A DNA stretch of 64,000 nucleotides from JAJXWB01 sp965246795 (GTDB lineage Bacteria; Pseudomonadota; Alphaproteobacteria; Rhizobiales; Beijerinckiaceae). The position numbers were made by a program, and so were the translations under genes. Positions 18,407-28,227 of the stretch are shown in pieces. Location of the stretch: NCBI GenBank assembly GCA_965246795.1, contig CBDFFN010000017.1:108513-172512 (forward strand), given 5' to 3'. The first letter of the stretch is position 1. Each line of letters begins with the position of its first letter. A model generated the notes under the pieces. The model saw only the letters and a program-made list of their open reading frames with translations, had not been told where the DNA came from and ran no database searches.

Positions 18407-19069
18407 ATGTCCGATATTTTTCGCGAGGTCGATGAAGAAGTCCGGCAGGACCGCGCCGTCGCCTTCTGGAGCCGATACCAAGGCTGGTTCCTCGTCATTG
18501 CCGCGATCATCGTGCTCGCGACGGCAGGCTGGCGCATCTATGCCTCCAGGCAGCAAGCGCAGGTCGAGGAGACGGGCGCCCGCTACCTAGCCGCAACGCA
18601 GCTTTCGCGCGAGGGCAAGGCGGCGGATGCGATCTCAAATCTGGAAAGCATTACGAGGGATGGCACGGCCGGCTACCGCCAGCTTGCGGCGCTGCGCCTC
18701 GCCGACGAGCTGACGGAGACCGACGCGGCGAAGGCGACGGCCGAGTTCGACCGCCTCTCGGGCGATAACACAATCGATCCGCTCTTCCGCGATGTCGCAA
18801 GATTGCGTGCGGGCATGCTGCTGCTCGACAAAGCAAATGCCAAGGAAGCAACCGCGCGTCTTTCGCCGCTGGCGACCGCCGGTGGCCCGTTCCGCAGCAC
18901 GGCGCGCGAGCTTCTGGCCGCCGCCGCTATCGCCACCGACGATCTGCCGACCGCCGGCCGCTGGCTCGACGAGATCGTTCGCGACCCTTCCGCGCCGGCC
19001 GACGTGCGCCAACGCGCCGAGGCCTTCCTGTCGCTGGTGCGGGCCGGCCGCAAACCGCCCGCGAAATAG
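18407..19069 (+). CDS. YfgM-like tetratricopeptide membrane protein
   Basis: A 220-residue protein with a cytosolic N-terminus (MSDIFREVDEEVRQDRA), one membrane span at about residues 23-43, and a periplasmic TPR-like region of the type seen in YfgM, an ancillary SecYEG-associated factor. The motif at the N-terminus and the position directly before der support this. The ATG at 18407 is used because homology starts there; the longer frame from 18278 has no similarity. It ends 3 bases before der. Confidence 0.75.
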   Translation: MSDIFREVDEEVRQDRAVAFWSRYQGWFLVIAAIIVLATAGWRIYASRQQAQVEETGARYLAATQLSREGKAADAISNLESITRDGTAGYRQLAALRLADELTETDAAKATAEFDRLSGDNTIDPLFRDVARLRAGMLLLDKANAKEATARLSPLATAGGPFRSTARELLAAAAIATDDLPTAGRWLDEIVRDPSAPADVRQRAEAFLSLVRAGRKPPAK

Positions 19070-19072
19070 CCT

Positions 19073-20482
19073 GTGAGTTTCACGCTCGCCATCGTTGGGC
19101 GGCCCAATGTCGGCAAATCGACGCTGTTCAACCGGCTGGTCGGCAAGAAGCTCGCGCTCGTCGACGACCAGCCCGGCGTTACGCGCGACCGCCGCGAGGG
19201 ATTGGCGAAACTCGGAGATCTGACGTTCAAGGTGATCGACACGGCCGGGCTCGAGACCGGCGATGCCGCGACGCTGACCGGGCGCATGCGCGCGCAGACC
19301 GAAGCCGCCATCGTCGATGCCGACGCGATCCTTTTTCTCGTTGATGCGCGCGCCGGCGTCATGCCACAGGACCGGCATTTCGCGGAGCTGCTCCGGCGCG
19401 TCGACAAGCCGATCATCCTTGCTGCCAACAAGGCCGAAGGTCGCGTCGGCGAGGCTGGCGCCTACGAGGCGTTTTCGCTTGGACTCGGCGATCCGATCCC
19501 GCTCTCCGGCGAGCATGGCGAGGGCATGTCGGACCTGTTTCAGGCGCTTCTTGCCGCCCTTCCCGATGCGACCGCGCCGGCGGAAGAGGCAGAGGAGTCG
19601 GCACGGCTCGATCTCGCCGACGACGAGGACGGCAGTGAACTCGATCCGACGAAGCCTTTGCAGATCGCCGTCGTCGGGCGACCCAATGCCGGCAAGTCCA
19701 CGCTCATCAATCGCATTCTCGGCACCGACCGCCTGCTGACGGGGCCGGAGGCTGGTATCACGCGCGACTCCATCGGCCTCGATGCGCAATGGGGCGAACG
19801 GCACATCAAGATTTTCGACACGGCCGGTTTGCGACGCCGCGCGCGTGTCGTCGAAAAACTCGAGAAGCTTGCGGCCGCCGATGCGCTACGAGCAGTGCAG
19901 TTCGCCGAAGTCGTGATCCTGCTGCTCGATGCGACGATCCCTTTCGAGAAACAGGACCTCACCATCGCCGACCTCGTCGCGCGGGAAGGCCGTGCGCTCG
20001 TCATTGCGCTCAACAAATGGGATCTCATCGAAGACCCAAACGAAGCCCTGCCCCGCTTGCGCGAGGAAGCGACGCGTCTGCTCCCGCAAATTCGCGGTGC
20101 GCGCGTCATTCCGGTCTCTGGCGAGACAGGTCGTGGGCTCGACAAGCTCCTGGCTGCGGTGCTTTCGACACACGAAGTCTGGAACAAGCGCATCTCGACG
20201 GGCCGACTGAACCGCTGGCTCGAAGGCGTCATCGATTCGAATCCGCCGCCCGCGGTGAGCGGCCGCCGCATCAAGATCCGCTATATGACGCAGCCGAAGG
20301 CACGTCCCCCGCATTTCGTGCTGTTCGGCAACCAACTTACCGAATTGCCGACGAGCTACGAGCGTTTCCTCATCAACGGTATCCGCGAAACGTTCGCGCT
20401 GCCGGGCGTGCCGATCCGCATCACGAAGCGGACAAGCACGAACCCCTACGAGGGTCGGAAGAACCAGCGCGCGAAGCGATAG
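19073..20482 (+). CDS. der: Ribosome biogenesis GTPase Der (EngA)
   Basis: An essential GTPase for 50S maturation. The 469-residue protein has two tandem G domains, the first with GRPNVGKSTLFN at 8-19 and DTAGLETG, the second with GRPNAGKSTLIN at about 202-213, DTAGLRRRARV and NKWD, and a C-terminal KH-like domain ending with basic residues. GTG start at 19073, 3 bases after the TPR gene; radA follows 25 bases later. Confidence 0.97.
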   Translation: MSFTLAIVGRPNVGKSTLFNRLVGKKLALVDDQPGVTRDRREGLAKLGDLTFKVIDTAGLETGDAATLTGRMRAQTEAAIVDADAILFLVDARAGVMPQDRHFAELLRRVDKPIILAANKAEGRVGEAGAYEAFSLGLGDPIPLSGEHGEGMSDLFQALLAALPDATAPAEEAEESARLDLADDEDGSELDPTKPLQIAVVGRPNAGKSTLINRILGTDRLLTGPEAGITRDSIGLDAQWGERHIKIFDTAGLRRRARVVEKLEKLAAADALRAVQFAEVVILLLDATIPFEKQDLTIADLVAREGRALVIALNKWDLIEDPNEALPRLREEATRLLPQIRGARVIPVSGETGRGLDKLLAAVLSTHEVWNKRISTGRLNRWLEGVIDSNPPPAVSGRRIKIRYMTQPKARPPHFVLFGNQLTELPTSYERFLINGIRETFALPGVPIRITKRTSTNPYEGRKNQRAKR

Positions 20483-20507
20483 GCGCGCGACTCTGATACG
20501 CGAACGC

Positions 20508-21923
20508 ATGGCCAAAGCCCGCGCGATCTACATCTGCCAAAATTGCGGTGCGGTGACGAACCGCTGGCAAGGTCGCTGCGAGTCCTGTGGCGAGTGGAAT
20601 ACGATCGTCGAGGAGATCGCGTCGGGTCCGGGCTCTGCCCCCGGTCGTGCGCCAGGCAAGGGTCGGGTCTTCGCGTTCCAGCCGCTCGACGGGCCCGCAG
20701 AGGACCAGCCGCGCATAAAAACCGGGCTCGGTGAGGTCGACCGTGTGACCGGCGGCGGCTTTGTGCCGGGCTCGGTGCTGCTGATGGGCGGCGAACCTGG
20801 CATCGGAAAATCGACGCTGCTCATCCAGGCCTGCGCCGCGCTTGCGAAGAGCGGGCGCCGCGCGGTCTACATTTCCGGCGAGGAGGCTGTGGCGCAGGTA
20901 CGCCTGCGCGCCGACCGCCTAGGTCTCTCATCCGCGCCGGTCGAACTCGCGGCGCAGACGCATGTCGAAGACATCGTCGCCACGCTGAACGCCGGCAAAC
21001 CACCCGCGCTGGTCGTCATCGATTCGATCCAGACGATGCACTCCGATCTCGCGGAATCGGCGCCCGGAACGGTGACGCAAGTGCGCTCCGCCGCGCAGGT
21101 GCTGATCCGCTACGCCAAGGCGTCGGGCGCCTGCGTCGTGCTCGTCGGCCACGTGACGAAGGATGGTCAGGTCGCCGGCCCACGTGTCGTCGAGCACATG
21201 GTCGATGCGGTGCTGTCGTTCGAAGGCGACGGCGCGCATCTCTTCCGCATGCTGCGCGCGGCAAAAAACCGCTTCGGCCCGACCGACGAAATCGGCGTCT
21301 TCGAGATGACCGGGCTAGGTCTGAGCGAGGTCGCAAATCCGTCGGCGCTCTTCCTGTCCGGCCGCGATGCCACGACATCCGGCGCGGCGGTGCTTGCGGG
21401 CATGGAGGGTTCGCGGCCGGTGCTGTTGGAAATTCAGGCGCTGGTGACACCGACATCGCTCGGCACCGCGCGCCGTTCCGTCGTCGGCTGGGATTCGAAC
21501 CGCCTCTCGATGGTCGTCGCGGTGCTGGAGGCGCATGCCGGGGTGCGACTTGGCGCGCACGACATTTATCTCAACGTCGCCGGCGGTCTTCGGGTGAACG
21601 AGCCGGCCGCCGATCTCGCCGCGGCGGCGGCGCTGGTCTCCTCGCTGACCGGGGCGATTCTCCCGGCGCAGGCCGTCTATTTCGGCGAGATCGGCCTGTC
21701 TGGCGCAGTACGGCCCGTCATCCACAGCGGTTTGCGGCTGCGCGAGGCCGCGAAACTTGGCTTCCGCTCGGCCGTGACGCCGCCCGCACCGCCGAAGACG
21801 GAGGGCGGCGATGGCGAGGCGCGGACCAGCCTCGCCGTCAGTGCCTGCGGCCATGTGGCCACACTCGTCGCCGATATTGCAGCGATGGGGCCGGCGCGAC
21901 CGCGCCACGCGGATGACGAATAG
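20508..21923 (+). CDS. radA: DNA repair protein RadA
   Basis: A DnaB-type helicase acting in recombination intermediates. The 471-residue protein has the N-terminal zinc finger (CQNCGAVTNRWQGRCESCGEW split as CxxC...CxxC, residues 10-30), Walker A GEPGIGKST at about 94, the RadA-specific KNRFG motif, and a C-terminal Lon-protease-like domain. All key motifs are intact. Confidence 0.96.
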   Translation: MAKARAIYICQNCGAVTNRWQGRCESCGEWNTIVEEIASGPGSAPGRAPGKGRVFAFQPLDGPAEDQPRIKTGLGEVDRVTGGGFVPGSVLLMGGEPGIGKSTLLIQACAALAKSGRRAVYISGEEAVAQVRLRADRLGLSSAPVELAAQTHVEDIVATLNAGKPPALVVIDSIQTMHSDLAESAPGTVTQVRSAAQVLIRYAKASGACVVLVGHVTKDGQVAGPRVVEHMVDAVLSFEGDGAHLFRMLRAAKNRFGPTDEIGVFEMTGLGLSEVANPSALFLSGRDATTSGAAVLAGMEGSRPVLLEIQALVTPTSLGTARRSVVGWDSNRLSMVVAVLEAHAGVRLGAHDIYLNVAGGLRVNEPAADLAAAAALVSSLTGAILPAQAVYFGEIGLSGAVRPVIHSGLRLREAAKLGFRSAVTPPAPPKTEGGDGEARTSLAVSACGHVATLVADIAAMGPARPRHADDE

Positions 21924-22009
21924 AACGCGAACTTGTATAAGCGCCTGACCTGCAAGGAGGGACGGCGGCGTTCTGTTCCACAGGTGTTGCGAGTGAGGCC
22001 ACCCCTTCA

Positions 22010-22612
22010 ATGCCTTCCTACCTCGATATCGGCCTCATCGGGGTGATCCTGATCTCCGCCCTCCTCGCCATGCTGCGTGGGTTCACGCGGGAGGTGCTCG
22101 CGATCGTCTCCTGGGGTGCGGCCGCCATCGCCGCTTTCTACCTGCACCCGCTGGTGCTGCCCTTTCTCAAGCCCTACATCTCCAAGGACTCGATCGCGCT
22201 CGCTGTCGCGATCGGCTCGGTTTTCTTCCTGACGCTCGTCATCGTCTCGCTGATCACGGTGCGCCTGTCCGACGCGATCCTCGATTCGCGCGTGGGCGCA
22301 CTGGATCGTTCGTTCGGTTTTCTGTTTGGTGCGGCCCGAGGGCTTCTGCTGTGCGGCGTGGCGTTTCTTTTTTTCAACTGGCTGGTGCCCGAGAAGACGC
22401 AACCCGAATGGGTGAAGGCCGCGCGTATGCGCCCGCTCCTCACCGCGACGGGCGACGAGATCATGGCCGTGCTGCCGGACGATCCCGATTCGATTCTATC
22501 GAAGCTCAAGAAACCGCGTGGCACAGTAACCGACGAGCCGGCCGCCGAGACCGACAACGATCGCTCGACGCCGGTGCCGCCATCGCGGCCGGCACCAGGC
22601 AAGCGGACATAA
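22010..22612 (+). CDS. cvpA: CvpA family membrane protein
   Basis: A 200-residue inner-membrane protein with four membrane spans within residues 5-130 and a polar Pro/Asp-rich tail. The motif LRGFTREVLAIVSWGAA is typical of CvpA (colicin V production protein). Its place before purF is conserved widely. The biochemical function is not established. Confidence 0.88.
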   Translation: MPSYLDIGLIGVILISALLAMLRGFTREVLAIVSWGAAAIAAFYLHPLVLPFLKPYISKDSIALAVAIGSVFFLTLVIVSLITVRLSDAILDSRVGALDRSFGFLFGAARGLLLCGVAFLFFNWLVPEKTQPEWVKAARMRPLLTATGDEIMAVLPDDPDSILSKLKKPRGTVTDEPAAETDNDRSTPVPPSRPAPGKRT

Positions 22613-22704
22613 CCGCGCGCAGGTTCGACGCACTTTTTTCCGCCCGTTTTGGCGGATATCGCACCGCACAATACGCGGCGCTCTGACGGAAACGGGACGT
22701 GACG

Positions 22705-24174
22705 ATGGCGCACGATGTCTCCGACGACATTTTCGATCCTGATGCGGATCGCCTGCGCGAAGAGTGCGGCGTCTTCGGCATATTCGGACATCCCGATGCG
22801 GCCGCCATCACGGCGCTCGGTCTGCACGCGCTTCAGCATCGTGGCCAGGAGGCCGCGGGTATCACGTCCTTTGACGGGCTACGCTTCCACTCGGAACGCC
22901 GTCTCGGCCTCGTCGGAGACCACTTCTCTCGCGCCTCGACGATCGAGAAGTTGCCCGGCCATATGGCGATCGGCCACGTTCGCTATTCGACGACCGGCGA
23001 GACGATCCTGCGCAACGTGCAGCCGCTGTTCTCTGAGATTTCGTCCGGCGGCTTCGCCGTTGCGCATAACGGCAATCTGACGAACGGCCTGACGCTGCGC
23101 CGCGAGCTGATCCGCGACGGCGCGATCTATCAGTCCACGTCCGATACCGAAGTCGTTCTGCATCTCGTCGCGCGCAGCCGTCGCCAGCGGCTGATCGAGC
23201 GTTTCATCGAGGCCATCCGGCAGATCGAGGGTGCCTATTCGCTCGTCGCGATGAGCAACAAGAAGCTGATGGGCGCACGCGATCCGCTCGGCATTCGGCC
23301 GCTCGTCATCGGCGAACTCGACGGCCATTTCATTCTGACGTCGGAGACCTGCGCGCTCGACATCATCGGCGCACGCTTCGTGCGCGATGTCGCCAACGGC
23401 GAGATTGTCGTCATCACCGAGAAGGGCATCGAAAGCCTGAAGCCCTTCCCGCCGCAGCCGGCGCGGCCCTGCATCTTCGAGTACATCTATTTTTCACGGC
23501 CCGACTCTGTTGTGCACGGGAAGCCTGTCTACGACGTACGCAAGGCGATGGGCATAGAGCTCGCGCGCGAGTCGATGGTTGAGGCGGATGTCGTCATCCC
23601 CGTTCCGGATTCTGGCGTGCCCGCGGCGATTGGCTTCGCGCAGGAGTCCGGCATACCATTCGAGCTGGGCATCATCCGCAATCACTATGTCGGCCGCACC
23701 TTCATCCAACCGTCGCAGAATGTGCGCGAGCTTGGCGTACGCATGAAGCACAATGCCAACCGCTGCGTTGTCGCGGGCAAGCGCATCGTGCTAATCGACG
23801 ATTCCATCGTGCGAGGCACGACGTCGGTGAAAATCGTTCGCATGATGCGCGAGGCCGGCGCACGCGAAGTGCATTTCCGTATTTCCTCGCCGCCGATCAC
23901 GCATCCCGATTACTACGGTATCGATACGCCGCAGCGCGAGAAGCTGCTGGCTGCGACGCATTCGCTCGAAGAGATGCGCGAGTATATTGGCTGTGACTCG
24001 CTTGCGTTTCTGTCGGTCGATGGCATTTACCGCGCGATGGGCGAGCCCGGTCGAAACAATGTTCGTCCGCAGTTCACTGATCATTGCTTCACCGGCGACT
24101 ATCCGACCTACCTGACAGACGTCACTGGTGAAACGAACAAGCAGCAGTTGTCGCTTCTCGCCGAAGTGGGCTGA
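22705..24174 (+). CDS. purF: Amidophosphoribosyltransferase
   Basis: First committed step of purine synthesis: PRPP plus glutamine to phosphoribosylamine. The 489-residue protein carries a short propeptide before the catalytic cysteine (Cys21 in EECGVFGIFG), which must become N-terminal for glutaminase activity, and the PRPP-binding motif VLIDDSIVRGTTS. The ATG at 22705 is chosen over an in-frame GTG six bases upstream; the evidence between them is slight. Purine genes purT, guaA and guaB are also in this window. Confidence 0.95.
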   Translation: MAHDVSDDIFDPDADRLREECGVFGIFGHPDAAAITALGLHALQHRGQEAAGITSFDGLRFHSERRLGLVGDHFSRASTIEKLPGHMAIGHVRYSTTGETILRNVQPLFSEISSGGFAVAHNGNLTNGLTLRRELIRDGAIYQSTSDTEVVLHLVARSRRQRLIERFIEAIRQIEGAYSLVAMSNKKLMGARDPLGIRPLVIGELDGHFILTSETCALDIIGARFVRDVANGEIVVITEKGIESLKPFPPQPARPCIFEYIYFSRPDSVVHGKPVYDVRKAMGIELARESMVEADVVIPVPDSGVPAAIGFAQESGIPFELGIIRNHYVGRTFIQPSQNVRELGVRMKHNANRCVVAGKRIVLIDDSIVRGTTSVKIVRMMREAGAREVHFRISSPPITHPDYYGIDTPQREKLLAATHSLEEMREYIGCDSLAFLSVDGIYRAMGEPGRNNVRPQFTDHCFTGDYPTYLTDVTGETNKQQLSLLAEVG

Positions 24175-24255
24175 AGCCCTTAAACGCCGCAGTCACGCTC
24201 AAGATTTCGTTTTTTGGGCGCCGGATGCGTTGCACTTGCGCGGCGAGGCTCACCC

Positions 24256-25632
24256 TTACAACAACGTCCCGCGCAAAATTACGAGCGCGACGCTGAAGTA
24301 GATCACCAGTCCCGTCACATCGACGAGCGTCGCGACGAACGGCGCCGATGCACTCGCGGGATCGAACCCGACACGCTGTAAGGCGAATGGCAGCATCGAG
24401 CCAGCGAGCGATCCGAACAGTACGATACCGACGAGCGCTGCACCAACGGTTGCGGCCACGAGAATCCAGTGCTCGCCGTAGTCGTAAAGACCCGTCTTCT
24501 GCCAGACGACGATACGAACGACGCCGATGAGACCGAGCATCGCACCGAGCGTGAGCCCCGTCGGAATCTCGCGAAATGCAACGCGCCACCAGTCGCGCAA
24601 CCGTACTTCGTGCAACGCCAGCGCGCGAATGATGAGCGACGTCGCCTGCGAGCCCGAGTTGCCGCCCGAGCTCATGATCAGTGGAATGAACAGCGTCAGG
24701 ACGATCGCCTTTTCGAGTTCGCCCTGAAAACCCTGCATGGCGCTCGCCGTCAGCATCTCGCTGAGAAACAGAACCGCAAGCCAGCCGCCGCGCTTGCGGA
24801 TCATCTCGAGGAAGCCGACCTGCATGTAAGGCTCGCTGATCGCCTCCATACCGCCGAAACGCTGCACATCCTCCGTCGATTCTTCAACGATGGCGTCGAT
24901 GATGTCGTCGACGGTGACGATGCCGAGCATTTGTCCGTCATCGCCGACGACGGGTACGGCAAGCAGATCGTATTTCGAGATGCGGCGCGCGACATCCTCC
25001 TGATCGAGCAGCGGCGTGACAGTCACAGGCTTGCGCTGCTGGACAACCGATAGAAGCGGCGCAGTGGGGTCGCTGACGATAAGCCGACGCAGACCGATCG
25101 CCTGCACAAGCTTCTTTGATCGCGGATCGAGCATATAGATCGCGTAGACGGTCTCGCGCGTACGCTCGACACGCTTGATGTGCGCAAGCGTCTGGCCGAC
25201 GGTCCAGTTCGACGGCACGCTCACATATTCCGTCGTCATGATGCTGCCGGCCGTGCCTTCGGGCCAGGTGAGCAGCGCGTGCAGCGAGGCTTGCGTCTCG
25301 AGATCGAGCTGCGGCAACAACGCTTCGCGGCTCGCTTGCGGCAGGTGGCGAAAGATGTCCGCCACGCGGTCGAGCGACATGCCGAGCAGGATCGGCACCG
25401 CGACCTCGGGCGGCAGCGCATCAATGATTTCGGTCGGCGTTTCGAGGCCCGACTGGTCGAGGACTTCGACTTGCCGATCGAGCGGCAGGTGCAGGATGAC
25501 TTCAGCGGCCTCGGAAGGCTCGTGTTCGTTCAGCCGTTCGACGATATTGGCCGCGTGCTCCTCCGCGAATGTCGCGGCAAGGGTGGCTGCGTCGAAGGGA
25601 CGATCTTCGTCGAGTTGGATTATGTCGGTCAT
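24256..25632 (-). CDS. mgtE: Magnesium transporter MgtE
   Basis: A 458-residue Mg2+ channel/transporter. It shows the three MgtE parts in order: a cytosolic N domain (residues about 20-130, HEPSEAAEVILHLP), two CBS domains (about 135-255, with VVGDDGQMLGIVTVDDIID), and a five-span membrane domain (about 280-458) with the selectivity region IMSSGGNSGSQ. Family knowledge: the N and CBS domains sense cytosolic Mg2+ and gate the pore. It is convergent with purF. Confidence 0.94.
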   Translation of the reverse strand: MTDIIQLDEDRPFDAATLAATFAEEHAANIVERLNEHEPSEAAEVILHLPLDRQVEVLDQSGLETPTEIIDALPPEVAVPILLGMSLDRVADIFRHLPQASREALLPQLDLETQASLHALLTWPEGTAGSIMTTEYVSVPSNWTVGQTLAHIKRVERTRETVYAIYMLDPRSKKLVQAIGLRRLIVSDPTAPLLSVVQQRKPVTVTPLLDQEDVARRISKYDLLAVPVVGDDGQMLGIVTVDDIIDAIVEESTEDVQRFGGMEAISEPYMQVGFLEMIRKRGGWLAVLFLSEMLTASAMQGFQGELEKAIVLTLFIPLIMSSGGNSGSQATSLIIRALALHEVRLRDWWRVAFREIPTGLTLGAMLGLIGVVRIVVWQKTGLYDYGEHWILVAATVGAALVGIVLFGSLAGSMLPFALQRVGFDPASASAPFVATLVDVTGLVIYFSVALVILRGTLL

Positions 25633-25851
25633 GGCTCACCTCGCGCGCCGTCGTCGCGCGGCGCAGGCGAGCCGCGGGGGCTCAGTCCAGCATCGTGCGC
25701 GGCGGCAAAACTTCGCTGCTACTGTCGCTTGGCATGAAGGGATTGGTCCAAAATCACGACGACGTCGCGTGCGGGCTCCATGCTCCGGTTGCCTGTCACG
25801 GTCAAGCACCGGAGGTTGCGCGGACAACGGATTCATCGGAGTGCTGTCAAC

Positions 25852-26640
25852 ATGACGCAGTTGGACCCACACTCTGAAATTACAGCGGCGAACGTGAGCC
25901 TCGATGGCCGCATCGCGCTTGTGACCGGCGCGTCGCGTGGCATTGGTCGTGCGGTCGCAATGGAGCTGGCGCGGCGCGGCGCGCACGTGATTGCACTCGC
26001 GCGCACGCAAGGTGCACTCGAAGAACTCGACGATGCGTTGCGCGAGAACGGCAGCGATGGCGCGACTCTCGTGCCATGCGACATCGCCGACTTCGATGCG
26101 CTCGACCGTCTTGGCGCGACGATCTTCGAAAGGTGGGGCAAGCTCGACATCCTCGTCGGCAACGCCGGCATGCTTGGCGCTTTGTCGCCGGTCGGACATT
26201 TCGATCCGCCTACCTTCGACAAAGTTTTTGCGGTCAACGTGACAGCGAATTATCGCCTCATCCGCGCGATGGACCCGCTGCTGCGCCAGTCCGATGCGGG
26301 CCGCGCCGTGTTCGTGACATCAGGCGTCGCGCATCGCGCGGACGTGCGGCCATATTGGGGTCTCTACGGCGCGACGAAGGCGGCCCTCGATGCGCTTGCG
26401 CGCGCCTATGCCGCCGAAACCGTCAACACATCGAACGTGCGCGTGATGCTAGCCAATCCCGGTCCGCTGCGCACGCGCATGCGCGCATCGGCAATGCCCG
26501 GCGAAGACCCGATGACGCTGAAGACGCCCGACGATCTCGCGCCGAAACTCGTCGAGCTCTGCGCGCCGACATCGACGGAAACGGGAAAGCTGTACGATTT
26601 TCCGCAAGACCGCGTGCTATCGTTCCGCGCGCCGGAGTGA
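25852..26640 (+). CDS. SDR family NAD(P)-dependent oxidoreductase
   Basis: A 262-residue short-chain dehydrogenase. The cofactor motif TGASRGIG is at about 25-32, the NAG motif in VGNAGMLG, a catalytic serine in FVTSG and the YxxxK pair in YGATK. The ATG at 25852 removes a basic N-terminus present in the longer frame. The substrate is unknown. Its stop codon overlaps or nearly abuts the MarR gene. Confidence 0.88.
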   Translation: MTQLDPHSEITAANVSLDGRIALVTGASRGIGRAVAMELARRGAHVIALARTQGALEELDDALRENGSDGATLVPCDIADFDALDRLGATIFERWGKLDILVGNAGMLGALSPVGHFDPPTFDKVFAVNVTANYRLIRAMDPLLRQSDAGRAVFVTSGVAHRADVRPYWGLYGATKAALDALARAYAAETVNTSNVRVMLANPGPLRTRMRASAMPGEDPMTLKTPDDLAPKLVELCAPTSTETGKLYDFPQDRVLSFRAPE

Positions 26641-26651
26641 GGCAGCCGCCG

Positions 26652-27125
26652 GTGGCGAAGGTTGGCCAGAAACAGGATCGCCTGGCGCATCGCCCCGGTT
26701 TTCTGGTGCGGCGCCTCCACCAGATTTTCGTCTCGATCTATCTTCAACACTGCGAGCAATTCGGTACGACACCAGTGCAGTCGAGTGTCATGCAGGTTCT
26801 CGCTGCGCAGCCCGGCATCGATCAGGCGACGCTTGCAGCGGAAATCGGCCTCGACCGGACGACTACTTCCAACGTGCTGCATCGACTGCAGCAACGCGGG
26901 ATCATCCGTCGCGAGATCGACAAGACTGATCTCCGGTTACGCCGCGCCTTCCTGACTCCGGCGGGCGAAGTCATGCTTCAACAGATGCAATCCGCCATTG
27001 AAGCGGCGCACCGGCAACTCGTCAAGCCGCTCGACAAAAACCATCGCGAACAATTCGTGAGCATGCTGCAGCATCTGGTGGCGACAAATAATTCGCTCGG
27101 CCGCACGACCCTACGTGATCTGTAG
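26652..27125 (+). CDS. MarR family transcriptional regulator
   Basis: A 157-residue winged-helix dimeric regulator. The DNA-binding part contains ATLAAEIGLDRTTTSNVLHRL (recognition helix) and the wing RREIDKTDLRLRRAFLT, which is the MarR signature. GTG at 26652 is preferred because GGAGTGAGG lies a suitable distance upstream; GTG at 26637, overlapping the SDR stop, is an alternative. It probably controls the following binding-protein/amidohydrolase genes, responding to an aromatic or other small ligand; that is inference from position. Confidence 0.85.
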   Translation: MAKVGQKQDRLAHRPGFLVRRLHQIFVSIYLQHCEQFGTTPVQSSVMQVLAAQPGIDQATLAAEIGLDRTTTSNVLHRLQQRGIIRREIDKTDLRLRRAFLTPAGEVMLQQMQSAIEAAHRQLVKPLDKNHREQFVSMLQHLVATNNSLGRTTLRDL

Positions 27126-27197
27126 TCGATCCGGCCTAACAGCGCACGTGGCACATCGGTTGCATTCGTCAGTATACTGACGATAGGATGACCCCCG

Positions 27198-28208
27198 ATG
27201 CCGTTCTGGCCCATTCATCACAAATGGTTTTCAACGACGCTCGTAACGGCGGCACTAACAGTCTTGCTCTCCACAAGCGCTCACGCCGAAGTCACGGAAC
27301 TGCGTCTCGCCCGGCAATACGGCATTTCGCATCTTCAGATGGCTTTGATCGATCAACTGAAATTGGTCGAAAAGCAGGCGAACGCGATGGGCATCCGTGA
27401 CCTCAAGGTCACCTGGTCGCGTTTCAGCGACGGCCCCGGCATGAACGACGCGCTTCTGTCCGGCAATCTCGACGTCGCGAACGGCGGGCTCACGGCCCTT
27501 CTCGTTCTCTATGACAAGAGCAAAGGCACTTTCACCGGGCTCGCGCCGCTCAGCTCGATGCCTGCAATTTTGATGACGCGACGCAGCGACATCAAAAGTG
27601 TTCGTGATCTGACGGACAGCGACCGCATCGCAATGGTCTCCAGCGTCTCGATGCAGGCGATCATTCTGCGCATGTTCGCAGCGGAGGCTTTCGGGGCCGA
27701 CAAGGCAACTTCGCTCGACCGACTGACGACGGTGCTTCCGCATTCAAGCGCGATGGCGAGCCTGATGTCGGGACGCACCGAACTCACGGGCCACTTCACG
27801 GCGGCGCCGTTCTATCAGCAAGAAGCAGCGGCCGGACTGCACCGTGCACTCAGTTCCTACGATGTCCTCGGCGGTCCCGCGACATACAGCGTCACCTGGG
27901 CGTCCCGAAAGTTCATGGACGAAAATCCGACGATGACAAAGGTCATCATGTCGGCCCTGCAGGAAGCGACCGGTCTGATCCGCGACGATCCGAAAGCCGC
28001 CGCGCAAGCCTATCTCGCGGCAGAGACATCGTCCCTCGGCGTCGACGCAATCGAAGCGATCATTCGCGATCCCGAGAACGTCTTCACGCTCGAACCGCAG
28101 GGCATCATGAAATTCGCAAACTTCATGGCAGCGAGCGGAACGCTGAAGCAGCCGCCGAAGAGTTGGAAAGATGTCTTTCCTTTGCTGAACGAAGGCAAGG
28201 GTTCGTGA
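27198..28208 (+). CDS. ABC transporter substrate-binding protein (SsuA/NMT1-like)
   Basis: A 336-residue periplasmic binding protein with a signal peptide (residues 1-30, ending STSAHA). The fold type is the nitrate/sulfonate/pyrimidine-precursor binding family (SsuA/NMT1), seen in the RLARQYGISHLQMALID start and the NGGLTALLVL and HSSAMASLMSGR segments. The ligand is unknown. There is no ABC permease or ATPase gene beside it. The amidohydrolase follows 19 bases later. Confidence 0.8.
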   Translation: MPFWPIHHKWFSTTLVTAALTVLLSTSAHAEVTELRLARQYGISHLQMALIDQLKLVEKQANAMGIRDLKVTWSRFSDGPGMNDALLSGNLDVANGGLTALLVLYDKSKGTFTGLAPLSSMPAILMTRRSDIKSVRDLTDSDRIAMVSSVSMQAIILRMFAAEAFGADKATSLDRLTTVLPHSSAMASLMSGRTELTGHFTAAPFYQQEAAAGLHRALSSYDVLGGPATYSVTWASRKFMDENPTMTKVIMSALQEATGLIRDDPKAAAQAYLAAETSSLGVDAIEAIIRDPENVFTLEPQGIMKFANFMAASGTLKQPPKSWKDVFPLLNEGKGS

Positions 28209-28227
28209 TCGTCCGGAGACATTGCAC